DNA from: Pedococcus cremeus
GTDB lineage: Bacteria; Actinomycetota; Actinomycetes; Actinomycetales; Dermatophilaceae
Length of the DNA stretch: 64,000 nucleotides
Direction: 5' to 3'
Assembly (NCBI RefSeq): GCF_900111375.1
Contig: NZ_FOHB01000011.1
Coordinates: 1-64,000 of the forward strand
Part shown: in pieces, positions 52,960-63,451 of the stretch
How the letters are laid out: the number at the start of each line of letters is the position of its first letter
Position numbering within the stretch: the stretch's first letter is position 1
The notes under the pieces: model-generated
The model's database searches: none
What the model saw: only the letters and a program-made list of their open reading frames with translations
What the model was told of the DNA's origin: nothing
Program-made: the position numbers and the translations under genes

Positions 52960-54498
52960 GTGTCCACCCCCCGTCCTGCCGCCGTGCGCGCCACCCCGCT
53001 CGCGGCCGTGGCAGCCCTCGTGGGGGCGCCGGCCCCGGCCGGCGACGCCGTGGTCACGGGAGTCACCCTGAACTCGCGCGCGGTCACCACCGGCGACCTG
53101 TATGCCGCCCTCCCGGGCGCCAACGCGCACGGTGCCACCTTCGCAGGGGCGGCCGTGGAGGGCGGGGCCGTGGCGGTGCTGACCGACGCGGCCGGAGCGC
53201 ACCTGCTCGACGAGGCCGGGCTCGACGTGCCCCGCGTCGTGGTCGAGGAGCCCCGGGCGGTGCTCGGCGCCGTCGCGTCGCGCGTCTATGGCACCGAGCA
53301 CCAGCCGCTACGGACGTACGGCATCACCGGCACCAACGGCAAGACCACCACGGCATATCTCGTCAGCTCGGCCCTGCACGCCCTCGGGCAGACCACGGGC
53401 CTGATCGGCACCGTGGAGACCCGCATCGGCGACGAGCGGGTCAAGAGCGTGCGCACCACCCCGGAGGCCACCGACCTGCACGCACTGCTGGCGGTGATGG
53501 CCGAACGCCGCCTCGACGCCTGCGTCATGGAGGTCTCGAGCCACGCCCTCGACCTGCACCGGGTCGACGGCGTCGTCTACGACGTGGCCGTGTTCACCAA
53601 CCTCTCGCAGGACCACCTCGACTTCCACGGCGGGATGCGCGAGTACTTCCTGGCCAAGGCCGCCCTCTTCACCCCGCAGCGGTCGCGTCAGGCCGTCGTC
53701 TGCGTCGACGACGAGTGGGGCCGCGAGCTGGCCGGCCTGGCCTCCGTGCCGGTCACGACGCTCACCTCGTGCGCCGACGTGCCGGCCGACTGGCGCCTGG
53801 TCGCCGACGAGCTCGACCCCGCGGCGTTCACGCTCTCCGACGGGAGCACCACGCTGCGGCTGCGCTCGGCCCTGCCCGGCGACTTCAACCGGGTCAACAC
53901 CGCCCTGGCCGCCCTCGCCCTGCTGGTCTCCGGCCACGAGGCTGCGGAGGTGGAGCGCGCCTGCGCCGCCGACCCGGACGTGCCCGGCCGCATGGAACCC
54001 GTGGCGGTTCCCGGCGGTGAGCACCTGCCTCGCTGCGTGGTCGACTACGCCCACACGCCCGAGGCGGTGGCTGCGGCCCTGCGCGCGCTGCGGCCCACGA
54101 CCACCGGGAAGCTCGCCGTCGTGATCGGTGCCGGGGGCGACCGCGACCGCGGCAAGCGGGCCGCCATGGGCCGGGCCGCTGCCGAGCACGCCGACCTCGT
54201 CTACGTCACCAACGACAACCCTCGCTCCGAGGACCCGGCCACCATCCGGGCGGCCGTCCTCCAGGGCGCGCGGGACGCCGCGACGACCGCCGAGCTCCAC
54301 GACGTGGACCGTCGCTCCGTGGCCATCGCCCAGGCCGTGCAGGCCGCCCACCGCTCCGGTCCCGGTGCCACCGTCGCCGTCGTGGGCAAGGGCCACGAGA
54401 CCGGCCAGGAGGTGGCCGGCACCATCTACCCGTTCGACGACCGTGAGGAAGTGCGCAAGGCCTTGCAGCAGCTCATCACCGGGGGAGCAGACGCATGA
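52960..54498 (+). CDS. murE: UDP-MurNAc-L-Ala-D-Glu--2,6-diaminopimelate ligase
   Basis: This 512-residue Mur ligase adds meso-diaminopimelate to the peptidoglycan stem. Motifs: P-loop [12 protein letters not shown] (about 125-136), MEVSSHALDLHRVDG, NLSQDHLDFHGGM, and YVTNDNPRSEDP with the DNPR that selects diaminopimelate over lysine. This implies A1gamma-type meso-DAP wall chemistry. I choose GTG 52960 (VSTPRPAAVRATPLAAVAAL); a GTG at 52936, two bases after ftsI, would add eight residues and is possible. The stop overlaps murF (ATGA). Confidence 0.94.
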   Translation: MSTPRPAAVRATPLAAVAALVGAPAPAGDAVVTGVTLNSRAVTTGDLYAALPGANAHGATFAGAAVEGGAVAVLTDAAGAHLLDEAGLDVPRVVVEEPRAVLGAVASRVYGTEHQPLRTYGITGTNGKTTTAYLVSSALHALGQTTGLIGTVETRIGDERVKSVRTTPEATDLHALLAVMAERRLDACVMEVSSHALDLHRVDGVVYDVAVFTNLSQDHLDFHGGMREYFLAKAALFTPQRSRQAVVCVDDEWGRELAGLASVPVTTLTSCADVPADWRLVADELDPAAFTLSDGSTTLRLRSALPGDFNRVNTALAALALLVSGHEAAEVERACAADPDVPGRMEPVAVPGGEHLPRCVVDYAHTPEAVAAALRALRPTTTGKLAVVIGAGGDRDRGKRAAMGRAAAEHADLVYVTNDNPRSEDPATIRAAVLQGARDAATTAELHDVDRRSVAIAQAVQAAHRSGPGATVAVVGKGHETGQEVAGTIYPFDDREEVRKALQQLITGGADA

Positions 54499-55910
54499 TC
54501 CCTTTGACCCTGAAGGAGATCGCAGACCTGACCGGGGGACGGCTGCACGGGACCGACGAGGCCGGGGCTGCCGCTCTCGTCGTCGACGGCCCGGTGGTCA
54601 CCGACTCGCGGGAGGCGGGGCCCGGTGGGCTCTACGTCGCCCGCGTGGGGGAGTCCATGGACGGCCACCAGTTCGTGGGTGACGCGCGTGCGGCGGGCGC
54701 CGTCGCGGCACTGACGACCCGCGAGGTCGAGGACCTGCCGTGCGTGGTCGTCGACGACGTGCAGGAGGCGTTCGCCGCCCTCGCGCGCGGCGTCATCGCC
54801 GCCCACGGCGAGCTCACCGTCATCGGCATCACCGGCTCCTCGGGCAAGACGAGCACCAAGGACCTGCTCGCCAGCGTGCTCTCCTCGGCCGCCCCCACCG
54901 TGGCGCCCGCCGGCTCGCTCAACAGCGAGGTCGGCGTGCCGCTGACGGTGTGCCGGGTCACCTCGCAGACCCGCTTCCTCGTCGTCGAGATGGGGGCCCG
55001 CGGCGTCGGGCACATCGAGTACCTCACCGGGATCGCCCGACCCCACATCGGCATCGTGCTCAACGTGGGCAGCGCGCACGTGGGCGAGTTCGGCTCGCGC
55101 GAGGCCATCGGCCGCGCCAAGTCCGAGCTCGTCGCGGCGCTCGAGCCGACCGGGCTGGCGGTGCTCAACGCCGACGACCCGATCGTCTCGGCCATGGCCG
55201 CGGCCACGCCGGCCCGGGTCGAGCTCGTCGGCACCGGCCCCGAGGCCGACCTGAGGGCCACCGACATCGCCCTCGACGAGGCCGGTCGCCCGTCGTTCAC
55301 CGTCTCCGGGCGGGGCGTCGACGGCGACGTGCGGGTCACCCTCCCGCTGCACGGCGAGCACCACGTCGGCAACGCCCTGGCCGTCATCGCGACCGCCCTG
55401 GAGTGCGGCCTGCCCATCGACGCCGTCGCCGCATCCATGGCCACCGCCACCCCCGCCAGCCGCTGGCGGATGGAGGTCACCGAGCGCCCCGACGGGGTCA
55501 CCGTCGTCAACGACGCCTACAACGCCAACCCCGAGTCCATGCGCGCGGCGCTGAAGGCGCTCGTCGCGATGGGCCACGGCCGCCGCACCTGGGCCGTGCT
55601 CGGCACCATGCTCGAGCTGGGCGACGAGTCCACCACCGAGCACGACGCGATCGGCCGGCTCGCCGTGCGGCTCAACATCTCGCGGCTCGTGGTCGTGGGG
55701 GAGACCGCCCGGCCCATGGCCACCGGGGCCCAGCACGAGGGCTCCTGGGGCGACGAGGCCACCTGGGTGCCGGACGCGGACGCGGCCTACGACCTGCTCG
55801 ACCGAGAGCTCGCACCCGGCGACGTCGTGTTGCTCAAGTCCAGCCGTGACGCCGGGCTACGGTGGCTCGGAGACCGACTGGCCATGACCAAGGAAGGCAA
55901 CCCGACGTGA
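54495..55910 (+). CDS. murF: UDP-MurNAc-tripeptide--D-Ala-D-Ala ligase
   Basis: This 471-residue Mur ligase completes the UDP-MurNAc-pentapeptide by adding D-Ala-D-Ala. Visible motifs: [17 protein letters not shown] at the start, the P-loop [16 protein letters not shown] (about 113-128), [32 protein letters not shown] and [14 protein letters not shown] 54495 overlaps murE; the stop overlaps mraY (GTGA). Length and motifs normal. Confidence 0.95.
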   Translation: MIPLTLKEIADLTGGRLHGTDEAGAAALVVDGPVVTDSREAGPGGLYVARVGESMDGHQFVGDARAAGAVAALTTREVEDLPCVVVDDVQEAFAALARGVIAAHGELTVIGITGSSGKTSTKDLLASVLSSAAPTVAPAGSLNSEVGVPLTVCRVTSQTRFLVVEMGARGVGHIEYLTGIARPHIGIVLNVGSAHVGEFGSREAIGRAKSELVAALEPTGLAVLNADDPIVSAMAAATPARVELVGTGPEADLRATDIALDEAGRPSFTVSGRGVDGDVRVTLPLHGEHHVGNALAVIATALECGLPIDAVAASMATATPASRWRMEVTERPDGVTVVNDAYNANPESMRAALKALVAMGHGRRTWAVLGTMLELGDESTTEHDAIGRLAVRLNISRLVVVGETARPMATGAQHEGSWGDEATWVPDADAAYDLLDRELAPGDVVLLKSSRDAGLRWLGDRLAMTKEGNPT

Positions 55911-56989
55911 AGGCTGTCCTCATCGCGGCCGTCGTCTCACTGGTCGCCGCCCTCTTCGGCACGCCGATGTTCATCAAGTTCCTGGTGCGTCGCGGCTACG
56001 GGCAGTTCATCCGCGACGACGGCCCGACGTCGCACCACACCAAGCGCGGCACGCCCACCATGGGTGGAGCGGTCATCATCGCCGGCTCCCTCCTGGCCTA
56101 CGCCGTGGCCCACCTGGTCACCCTGACGCCGGTGACCATGAGCGGCCTGCTGGTGCTGTTCCTCATGGCCGGGCTGGGACTGGTCGGCTTCCTCGACGAC
56201 TACATCAAGATCAGCAAGCAGCGCAGCCTCGGCCTCCGGTCGGGGGAGAAGCTCGCCGGGCAGACGCTCGTGGCGGTGCTGTTCGCTGTGCTGGCGCTGC
56301 AGTTCCCCAACGACAAGTCGCGGACCCCGGCGTCGACGCACATCTCCTTCGTGCGGGACACCAACCTCGACCTGGCGTTCGCCGGCACGATCGTGGGCCT
56401 GATCCTCTTCGTCATCTGGGCCAACCTCATGATCGCCGGCACGTCCAACGGTGTGAACCTCACCGACGGCCTCGACGGCCTCGCCACCGGCGCCTCGGTG
56501 ATGGTGTTCGCGGCCTACGTGCTCATCGGCATCTGGCAGTTCAACCAGAACTGCCAGACCAACGCGGGCATCAAGTGCTACGAGGTGCGCGACGCCCACG
56601 ACCTGGCGGTGGTGGCGGCCTGCGGCATGGGCGCCTGCTTCGGGTTCCTGTGGTGGAACGCCTCGCCTGCCAAGATCTTCATGGGCGACACCGGCTCGCT
56701 GGCCCTCGGCGGCGCGATGGCCGGGCTGGCCATCACCACCCGCACCGAGCTGCTCGTCGTCATCCTGGGCGGCCTGTTCGTCGCCATCACCCTGTCGGTG
56801 ATCATCCAGGTCGGGTCGTTCAAGCTGACGGGCAAACGCGTCTTCCGGATGGCGCCCCTCCAGCACCACTTCGAGCTGGTGGGGTGGAACGAGGTCACCA
56901 TCGTCATCCGGTTCTGGATCATCGCCGGGCTCTTCGTGGCCCTCGGCCTCGGGCTCTTCTACGCAGAGTGGGTTGTGGGAGCGACGTGA
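55907..56989 (+). CDS. mraY: phospho-MurNAc-pentapeptide transferase
   Basis: This 360-residue membrane enzyme has about ten helices and transfers phospho-MurNAc-pentapeptide to undecaprenyl phosphate, giving lipid I. Motifs: [18 protein letters not shown] (split, GTPTMGG conserved), [17 protein letters not shown] with the DDxxK core, [22 protein letters not shown] and [16 protein letters not shown] 55907 overlaps the murF stop with AAGGAAGG upstream; the earlier ATG at 55862 lies inside murF. The stop overlaps murD (GTGA). Confidence 0.95.
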   Translation: MKAVLIAAVVSLVAALFGTPMFIKFLVRRGYGQFIRDDGPTSHHTKRGTPTMGGAVIIAGSLLAYAVAHLVTLTPVTMSGLLVLFLMAGLGLVGFLDDYIKISKQRSLGLRSGEKLAGQTLVAVLFAVLALQFPNDKSRTPASTHISFVRDTNLDLAFAGTIVGLILFVIWANLMIAGTSNGVNLTDGLDGLATGASVMVFAAYVLIGIWQFNQNCQTNAGIKCYEVRDAHDLAVVAACGMGACFGFLWWNASPAKIFMGDTGSLALGGAMAGLAITTRTELLVVILGGLFVAITLSVIIQVGSFKLTGKRVFRMAPLQHHFELVGWNEVTIVIRFWIIAGLFVALGLGLFYAEWVVGAT

Positions 56990-58488
56990 GCAGTGGACCC
57001 ATCGGGGGACGACTGGACGGGCTGACCAGCGCCGGCGCCGACTGGAGCGGACTGCGCGTGCTCGTCGCCGGTGTGGGGCTGAGCGGCTTCGCGGCCGCCG
57101 ACGCCCTGCACGAGCGCGGCGCCCGGGTCATCGCCGTCGACGGCGGCGACCCCGAGCGCAGCACCGCGCTGCGCGAGCGGGCCAACATCCTCGACATCCT
57201 GGGCGTCGACGTGCGGCTCGGCGCGGAGCACGTCGCGCACCTGCCGTACGAGACGCCCCTGGACCTCGTCGTCACGTCACCGGGCTGGCGCCCCGACCAG
57301 CCGCTCCTCGCCGAAGCCGCGCAGGCCGGCATACCGGTGTGGGGCGAGGTGGAGCTGGCCTGGCGGATGCGACCGGAGGTCGGCGCCGCGCCGTGGCTCA
57401 CGGTCACCGGCACCAACGGCAAGACCACCACCGTCAACATGCTCGCCTCGATGCTGCGCGCGGCCGGCCTGCGCGCCACCAGTGCCGGCAACGTCGGCAC
57501 TCCCATCCTCGAGGCGGTGCTGCACCCCGACCCCTACGACGTCATCGCGGTGGAGCTGTCGAGCTTCCAGCTGCACTGGTCGGACTCGCTCGCCCCGCAC
57601 GCCTCGGCCTGCCTGAACGTGGCCCCCGACCACGTCGACTGGCACGGCTCGTTCGAGGAGTACACCCGGGCCAAGGGCAAGGTCTACGCCAACACCAAGG
57701 TGGCCTGCGTCTACAACGTGCAGGACCCGGTGACCGAGCAGCTGGTCATGGACGCCGACGTGCAGGAGGGATGCCGCGCGATCGGGTTCACCCTCGGCGT
57801 GCCCGGCCTGTCGATGGTCGGCGTCGTCGAGGACGTCCTCGCCGACCGGGCCTTCGTCGAGCAGCGCAGGACCTCGGCCGCCGAGCTCGCCACCCTCGAG
57901 GACGTGCGGGGCAGCCAGGCGACCCTGGCGCCGCACTACCTCGCCAACGCCCTCGCGGCCGCTGCGCTCGCCCGCGCCTACGGCGTGCCGCCGGTCGCGG
58001 TCCGTGACGGCCTGCGCGCCTTCACGCCCGACCCGCACCGCATCGCCGACGCCGGCACGGTCGACGGTGTGCGCTACGTCGACGACTCCAAGGCGACCAA
58101 CCCACACGCCGCCGCCTCCTCGCTCAGCGCGTTCGAGCACGTGGTGTGGGTGGCCGGGGGTCTGCTCAAGGGCGCCGACGTCGACGACCTGGTCCGCGAG
58201 TCCGCGTCCCGGCTGCGCGGTGTGGTGCTGATCGGCAGGGACCGGGCCCAGATCGCCGAGGCGCTGGCCCGACACGCGCCGGATGTGCCGGTGGTCGACG
58301 TCCCCACCACGGACACTGGGGTCATGGACCTCGTCGTCGCGCACGCGGCCGACCTCGCCCAGCCGGGCGACGTCGTGCTGCTCGCGCCCGCGGCTGCCTC
58401 CATGGACATGTTCGAGAACTACGGCGCGCGCGGTGACGCCTTCGCCGAGGCCGTCGCCCGTCGGGCGGCTCGCGCCGAGGGGGAGTAG
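56986..58488 (+). CDS. murD: UDP-MurNAc-L-alanine--D-glutamate ligase
   Basis: This 500-residue Mur ligase starts at GTG 56986, overlapping the mraY stop. It has the dinucleotide-like [19 protein letters not shown], the P-loop [15 protein letters not shown] (about 135-149), [27 protein letters not shown], and the C-terminal [19 protein letters not shown] and [15 protein letters not shown]. It adds D-Glu to UDP-MurNAc-L-Ala. The first 17 residues before the Rossmann-like domain are an extension. It is followed after two bases by ftsW. Confidence 0.94.
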   Translation: MSSGPIGGRLDGLTSAGADWSGLRVLVAGVGLSGFAAADALHERGARVIAVDGGDPERSTALRERANILDILGVDVRLGAEHVAHLPYETPLDLVVTSPGWRPDQPLLAEAAQAGIPVWGEVELAWRMRPEVGAAPWLTVTGTNGKTTTVNMLASMLRAAGLRATSAGNVGTPILEAVLHPDPYDVIAVELSSFQLHWSDSLAPHASACLNVAPDHVDWHGSFEEYTRAKGKVYANTKVACVYNVQDPVTEQLVMDADVQEGCRAIGFTLGVPGLSMVGVVEDVLADRAFVEQRRTSAAELATLEDVRGSQATLAPHYLANALAAAALARAYGVPPVAVRDGLRAFTPDPHRIADAGTVDGVRYVDDSKATNPHAAASSLSAFEHVVWVAGGLLKGADVDDLVRESASRLRGVVLIGRDRAQIAEALARHAPDVPVVDVPTTDTGVMDLVVAHAADLAQPGDVVLLAPAAASMDMFENYGARGDAFAEAVARRAARAEGE

Positions 58489-58490
58489 CC

Positions 58491-59774
58491 GTGAGCAGTG
58501 CCGCAGCCACCCCGGGGAAGGCGCGCCACACCGACTCGCGCCAGGCCGACTCCGGGCGCGTGGCCACGTGGCTCCAGCGCCTCGAGTCCCCGGTGACGAC
58601 CTACTACGTATTGCTCAGCGTCACCGGCGTGCTCGTCGTCATCGGGCTGATCATGGTGCTCTCCGCGTCGTCCATCGTGTCCTACAAGGCGAGCGACTCG
58701 TCCTACACGATCGCGATGCGACAGGCCCAGTTCGCCGCCGTCGGTGCCGTGTTCATGGCCATCGCGTCACGGATCTCCGTGTCCCGGTGGAAGCTCCTCG
58801 CCGTGCCGGCCCTGCTCGCGGCGATGGTCCTCCAGCTGCTCGTCTTCACGCCGCTCGGCAAGAGCGTGAACGGCAACACGAACTGGATCGGCGTCGGCGG
58901 GATGACCCTGCAGCCGTCGGAGATCGGCAAGCTCGGCCTGGTGCTGTTCGGCGCGGCCGTGCTGACCCGCAAGCGCAAGCTGCTCGGCAGCGTCAAGCAC
59001 GTGGTCGTCCCCTACCTCTTCCCGTTCGCCCTCGCTGCCATCGGCCTGGTCCTGCTCGGGCACGACCTCGGCACCGTCATCGTCATGTGCGCCATCGTCG
59101 GCGCGGTGCTCTTCACCGCGGGCGTCTCGTGGAAGCTGTTCGCCGTCGGTGTCGCCGGGTTCGCCGCCATGGCCGTGACGATGGTCTTCACCAGCGCCAA
59201 CCGGCTCTCACGCTTCGACGTGTGGCTCGGTCGCGACACCGACCCCTTCGGCGCCGCCCGCCAGCCGCTGCACGGCCGCTATGCCCTCGCCGACGGCGGC
59301 TGGTGGGGCGTCGGGCTCGGTGCCAGCCGCGAGAAGTGGCAGTGGCTCTCCGAGCCGCACAACGACTTCATCTACGCCATCATCGGCGAGGAGCTCGGCC
59401 TGCCCGGCACCCTCGTGGTGCTCGGGCTCTTCGTTGCGCTGGCGCTGGTCTGCTACCGCATCGTCCTGCGCACCGACGACCTCTTCGTGCGCCTGGCGAC
59501 CGGCGGCGTGATGGCGTGGATCGTCGTGCAGGCCATGGTCAACATCGGCGCGGTCATCGGCCTGCTGCCCGTCATCGGCGTCCCCCTGCCGCTGGTCTCC
59601 TCCGGCGGCTCGTCGCTCGTGACGACGATGATCGCCCTCGGCATGCTGCTCTCCTTCGCGCGCAGCGAACCCGGCTGCGCGGAGGCGCTCGCCGCGCGCC
59701 CCTCGGTGGTTCGCCGCTCGCTCGCCGTGCTGCCCACCCTGTCCGTCGGCCGTGCCCGGAAGGGGGACCGGTGA
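58491..59774 (+). CDS. ftsW: peptidoglycan polymerase FtsW (SEDS family)
   Basis: This 427-residue SEDS protein has about ten membrane helices. Typical motifs are GLIMVLSASSIVSYKA, WIGVGGMTLQPSEIGKLGLV (with the conserved Gly-x-x-x-QPSE turn), LLGHDLGTVIVMCAI with the key Asp region, ADGGWWGVGLGASREK, EPHNDFIYAIIGEELG and GVPLPLVSSGGSSLVTTM. It polymerises glycan strands at the septum with FtsI. GTG 58491 has GAGGGGGAG upstream within the murD end. The stop overlaps murG (GTGA). Confidence 0.95.
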   Translation: MSSAAATPGKARHTDSRQADSGRVATWLQRLESPVTTYYVLLSVTGVLVVIGLIMVLSASSIVSYKASDSSYTIAMRQAQFAAVGAVFMAIASRISVSRWKLLAVPALLAAMVLQLLVFTPLGKSVNGNTNWIGVGGMTLQPSEIGKLGLVLFGAAVLTRKRKLLGSVKHVVVPYLFPFALAAIGLVLLGHDLGTVIVMCAIVGAVLFTAGVSWKLFAVGVAGFAAMAVTMVFTSANRLSRFDVWLGRDTDPFGAARQPLHGRYALADGGWWGVGLGASREKWQWLSEPHNDFIYAIIGEELGLPGTLVVLGLFVALALVCYRIVLRTDDLFVRLATGGVMAWIVVQAMVNIGAVIGLLPVIGVPLPLVSSGGSSLVTTMIALGMLLSFARSEPGCAEALAARPSVVRRSLAVLPTLSVGRARKGDR

Positions 59775-60883
59775 CCGCTCTGCCCTCCTCGGTGCTGCTC
59801 GCTGGTGGGGGGTCGGCCGGCCACGTCTCGCCGCTGCTCGCCCTCGCCGACTGCCTGCGCCGGCGCAGGCCCGACCTGCGCGTGACCGCCCTCGGCACCG
59901 AGCAGGGCCTCGAGGCCAGGCTCGTCCCGGCCCGCGGCTACGACCTGCGCACCATCCCGAAGGTGCCGCTGCCGCGCCGCCCCTCCGGCGACCTGGCCCG
60001 ACTCCCGGGCAACCTGCGGGCCGCCGTCGCGGCCGCCGGCCGCGCGATCGACGAGACCGGTGCCGAGGTGGTGGTGGGCTTCGGCGGCTACGTCTCCACG
60101 CCGGCATACCTCGCGGCGCGCAAGCGCGGTGTGCCCATCGTCATCCACGAGCAGAACGCGCGGGCCGGGCTCGCGAACCGCCTCGGGGCGCGCTTCACCC
60201 GTCACGTCGCGACGACGTTCGCGTCCACCGCCCTGCGCGGCGCCACCGTCATCGGCATGCCGCTGCGCCAGGAGGTCGCGCTGCTCGACCGCGACGCGCG
60301 CCGCGGCGAGGGACTCGAGCAGTTCGGCCTCGACCCGCAGTGGCCCACCCTGCTGGTCACCGGTGGCTCCCTCGGTGCCCAGCGGCTCAACCAGGCCTTC
60401 CAGGAGCGGGTCGACGCGCTGCGCTCCTCCGGCATCCAGGTGCTTCACCTGACCGGCATCGGCAAGGAGTTCGAGCCGGTGTCGGAGGTCAGCGGGCCGC
60501 CGTACGTCGTGGCCGCCTACGCCGACCACATGGAGCTGGCGTATGCCGCGGCCGACCTCGTCGTCGCCCGCGCCGGCGCCAACACGGTCTGTGAGCTGAC
60601 CGCCGTCGGCCTGCCCGCGGTCTACGTCCCGCTGCCGATCGGCAACGGCGAGCAGCGGTTCAACGCGGCTGACGTCGTCTCCGCAGGGGGCGGCATCCTC
60701 GTCGCCGACGCCGACTTCACGCCCGCGTGGATCGACAGCCACCTCATCCCGCTGATGGGCGACGCCGAGCGGCTGTCGGCCATGGGAGAGGCGGCCGCGG
60801 GCGTGGGGGAGCGCGGCGCCGACGAGCTGCTCGCCGACATGGTGGCCGACGCGTACGCCGAGTCCGCGGGGAGCCGGCGGTGA
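59771..60883 (+). CDS. murG: UDP-GlcNAc--lipid I GlcNAc transferase
   Basis: This 370-residue GT-B fold enzyme makes lipid II from lipid I. It starts at GTG 59771 overlapping ftsW. Motifs: LLAGGGSAGHVSPLLALA (N-terminal glycine loop), VVVGFGGYVSTPAYLAA, IVIHEQNARAGLANR, LLVTGGSLGAQRLNQAF and AAADLVVARAGANTVCEL followed by PLPIGNGEQRFNA. All substrate motifs are intact. The stop overlaps murC (GTGA). Confidence 0.95.
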   Translation: MTALPSSVLLAGGGSAGHVSPLLALADCLRRRRPDLRVTALGTEQGLEARLVPARGYDLRTIPKVPLPRRPSGDLARLPGNLRAAVAAAGRAIDETGAEVVVGFGGYVSTPAYLAARKRGVPIVIHEQNARAGLANRLGARFTRHVATTFASTALRGATVIGMPLRQEVALLDRDARRGEGLEQFGLDPQWPTLLVTGGSLGAQRLNQAFQERVDALRSSGIQVLHLTGIGKEFEPVSEVSGPPYVVAAYADHMELAYAAADLVVARAGANTVCELTAVGLPAVYVPLPIGNGEQRFNAADVVSAGGGILVADADFTPAWIDSHLIPLMGDAERLSAMGEAAAGVGERGADELLADMVADAYAESAGSRR

Positions 60884-62316
60884 ACGGCACGAACGCGCGC
60901 TTCGACTTCCGCGCGCCGGTCCCGGCCCTCGACGACCTGGGCCGTGTGCACTTCATCGCCATCGGCGGCGCGGGCATGTCCGGGGTCGCCCGGGTCATGC
61001 TGGCCCGCGGCTGCACGGTGAGCGGCTCGGACGCCAAGGACTCACCGGTCATGGCCGCCCTGGCGGCCGAGGGGGCCGAGGTGCACGTCGGTCACGACCC
61101 CGCCCACCTCGACGGCGTCGACACGGTGGTCATCTCGTCGGCGATCCGCGAGACCAACGTCGAGCTGGCCACCGCGCGCGAGCGGGGCCTGCGGGTGCTC
61201 CACCGTTCGCAGGCCCTGGCGAGCACCATGGCGTCGTCGCGACGCGTCGCCATCGCCGGCGCCAACGGCAAGACCACCACGACGTCGATGCTCACCGTGG
61301 CCCTGCAGCACTGCGGGGCGGACCCGTCGTTCGCCGCCGGGGGAGAGCTGGCCAAGCACGGCACCAACGCCCACTGGGGCACCGGCGTCATCTTCGTCGC
61401 CGAGGCCGACGAGAGCGACGGCTCGTTCCTCGTCTACCGGCCCGAGGTCGCGGTGGTGACCAACGTCCAGCCGGACCACCTCGACTTCTACGGCACCTTC
61501 GACAACGTCAGGACGGCGTATGCCGAGTTCGCCGCCTCCGTGGTCGACGGCGGCCTCGTCGTGGCGTGCCACGACGACGCGGGCTCCCTCGCCCTCGCGG
61601 AGGCCGTCCGGGCGCAGGGGCGACGGGTGCTCACCTACGGGTTCTCGCCGGAGTCCGACCTGGTCCTCGGGGAGCCGCTGGGCCACGGCCTCATGGCGCG
61701 CACCGAGCTGAGGGACCCCGACGGACGGTCCTGGGACCTCCGGGTCAACATCCCCGGCCGCCACAACCTGCTCAACGCGGCGGCCGCCTTCGCGGCAGCC
61801 ACGCAGGGCCTGGGGCAGGACCCCGCGCAGGTGCTGCAGGGCCTGTTCTCCTTCACCGGCACCCGCAGGCGCTTCGAGCCCAAGGGCACGGCCGCCGGCG
61901 TGAGCGTCGTCGACGACTACGCCCACAACCCCGGCAAGGTGGCCGCCGTCGTCGGCACGGCAGCCGAGCTGGTCGGTGACGGGCGCCTCGTCGTCGTCTT
62001 CCAGCCGCACCTCTACTCGCGGACCCGCGACTTCGCGACCGAGTTCGCCGCAGCCCTGGCGCCGGCCGACATCGTGCTGCTCATGGAGGTCTACGGTGCC
62101 CGCGAGGACCCCATCCCGGGAGTCTCCTCCGAGCTCATCGCCGACGCCCTGCTGGCCCTGCGGCCCGACGCCGACGTCGAGGTCGTCTCCTCGTGGTCGG
62201 CCGTGGCCGGTGAGGCGGCCCGGCGCGCCCGTGCCGGGGACCTCGTCATGACGGTGGGGGCCGGCGACGTCACCATGGTCGGCCCGGAGATCCTGCGGGC
62301 GCTGCGGGACGCATGA
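60880..62316 (+). CDS. murC: UDP-N-acetylmuramate--L-alanine ligase
   Basis: This 478-residue Mur ligase adds the first amino acid, L-Ala, to UDP-MurNAc. VHFIAIGGAGMSGVARVML (about 19-37) is the MurC N-terminal motif; the P-loop is AIAGANGKTTTTSML (about 125-139); later motifs are AEADESDGSFLVYRP, TNVQPDHLDFYGTF, VVDDYAHNPGKVAAV and VFQPHLYSRTRDF. GTG 60880 overlaps the murG stop. The stop overlaps ftsQ (ATGA). No murB or ddl lies between murC and ftsQ, as in many actinomycetes. Confidence 0.95.
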   Translation: MNGTNARFDFRAPVPALDDLGRVHFIAIGGAGMSGVARVMLARGCTVSGSDAKDSPVMAALAAEGAEVHVGHDPAHLDGVDTVVISSAIRETNVELATARERGLRVLHRSQALASTMASSRRVAIAGANGKTTTTSMLTVALQHCGADPSFAAGGELAKHGTNAHWGTGVIFVAEADESDGSFLVYRPEVAVVTNVQPDHLDFYGTFDNVRTAYAEFAASVVDGGLVVACHDDAGSLALAEAVRAQGRRVLTYGFSPESDLVLGEPLGHGLMARTELRDPDGRSWDLRVNIPGRHNLLNAAAAFAAATQGLGQDPAQVLQGLFSFTGTRRRFEPKGTAAGVSVVDDYAHNPGKVAAVVGTAAELVGDGRLVVVFQPHLYSRTRDFATEFAAALAPADIVLLMEVYGAREDPIPGVSSELIADALLALRPDADVEVVSSWSAVAGEAARRARAGDLVMTVGAGDVTMVGPEILRALRDA

Positions 62317-63065
62317 GCCGGCGCACGAGCACACTCCCGCCGCGGGGCCTCGCCTCCTCGCGCGAGCGGTTCCAGGTCCGGGCGGACCGGGTCCGGCGCC
62401 GCCCGTGGCGGCTGACCGCCTGGGTGGTGGCGGTCCTGGCCCTCGTCGCCGGGCTCGTCTGGCTCGTCGCCTTCAGCCCCGTGCTCGCGGTCCGCACGGT
62501 GGAGGTGGTGGGCGTGCCGGCCGACGAGGTGAGGCCGATCAGGTCGCTGGCCGCGGTGCCCCTGGGCACCCCGTTGGCCCGGGTCGACGACACCGCGGTG
62601 GCCGACCGGGTGCGCCAGCGGGCCACCCTGGCCGACGTCTCGATCGAGCGGTCCTGGCCGTCCACGCTGGTCATCCACGCCAGCCCCCGGGTGCCCGTCC
62701 TGGTGGCCAAGAACCCTCAAGGTCAACTTCACGTTGTGGATTCTCGGGGGGTGGCATATGCGCAGGTCAGGACCGCTCCCAAGGGGGTTCCGATGGTGCA
62801 CACCGCCTCGAAGGCAGCCCTCTCCCGCGATGCCCTCATGGCGGCCGTCGACGTCGTTGAGGTGCTGCCGCCGGCCCTGCAGAAGGAGACGACCAACGTC
62901 ACCGTCAGCGGCGCCAACCTGGTGACGATGCGGGTGCGCGGCACTACCGTCGTCTGGGGCGGAGTGGGCCAGCCGGAGAAGAAGCTCGGCGTCATGACGG
63001 CGCTGCTGAAGGGCAGGCCGAAGCTCATCGACGTGAGCGCGCCGGACACCCCCGTCACGCGGTGA
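62313..63065 (+). CDS. ftsQ: cell division protein FtsQ
   Basis: This 250-residue bitopic protein has an Arg-rich cytoplasmic N-terminus, a membrane helix (about 33-54, TAWVVAVLALVAGLVWLVAF), then a POTRA domain (VRTVEVVGVPADEVRPIRSLA and TLADVSIERSWPSTLVIHASPRVPV) and the FtsQ beta domain (VVDSRGVAYAQVRTAPKGVP). It joins FtsB/FtsL at the divisome. ATG 62313 overlaps murC. Normal actinobacterial length. Confidence 0.93.
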   Translation: MSRRTSTLPPRGLASSRERFQVRADRVRRRPWRLTAWVVAVLALVAGLVWLVAFSPVLAVRTVEVVGVPADEVRPIRSLAAVPLGTPLARVDDTAVADRVRQRATLADVSIERSWPSTLVIHASPRVPVLVAKNPQGQLHVVDSRGVAYAQVRTAPKGVPMVHTASKAALSRDALMAAVDVVEVLPPALQKETTNVTVSGANLVTMRVRGTTVVWGGVGQPEKKLGVMTALLKGRPKLIDVSAPDTPVTR

Positions 63066-63451
63066 GCCGAACCTCGCGCGGGCTCGAGCAGGACCTCCCG
63101 GGCCCTGCGTTGGGGACTGCATCCGGCATGCGTCCGGTACTGCGTCCGGCATGGTGGAGGACCTCGACGTAGAGTGACCGTTGAGGCTTCTGTGGCGCCT
63201 GTGACAGGCCTCGTCCAGCCCTGGTCGTCGCCGGGCAAAAAGTCGCTCAAGCAGTCTCGCGACACGCGGGGGCGGCGGTTGATTGCGCCCACCTACCCGC
63301 ATAGCGTCTGCGACGGCAGGGTTGACATAATTCTAACCCTCTAGTGGACACTGAGGCTTTTGACTTGGACTCGGGTAACCGCGACGGGGCTGCAAGTGTG
63401 AACGTGCCGGCTCGAACCACCCAGAAACGCTTTCAGGAGAGGCCCACCGAC
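63066..63451 (+). other. 386-bp ftsQ-ftsZ intergenic region
   Basis: There is no gene here. Bases 63116-63155 hold an imperfect direct repeat of ACTGC(A/G)TCCGGCATG. An AT-rich element with TTGACA inside an inverted repeat lies at 63318-63340, and TTTTGACTTGG at 63357-63367 is a second possible -35 region. CAGGAGAGG before the ftsZ GTG is a strong ribosome site. The gap suggests that ftsZ has its own promoters. Confidence 0.6.
63318..63350 (+). promoter_or_regulatory. candidate ftsZ promoter overlapped by inverted repeat
   Basis: AGGGTT (63319-63324) and AACCCT (63335-63340) are perfect complements flanking GACATAATTCT. TTGACA (63322-63327) is a consensus -35, but 17 bp downstream is TGGACA, a poor -10. 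Alternatively CATAAT (63326-63331) is a near-consensus -10 without a good -35. The overlapping symmetry suggests a repressor or activator site. Confidence 0.45.
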
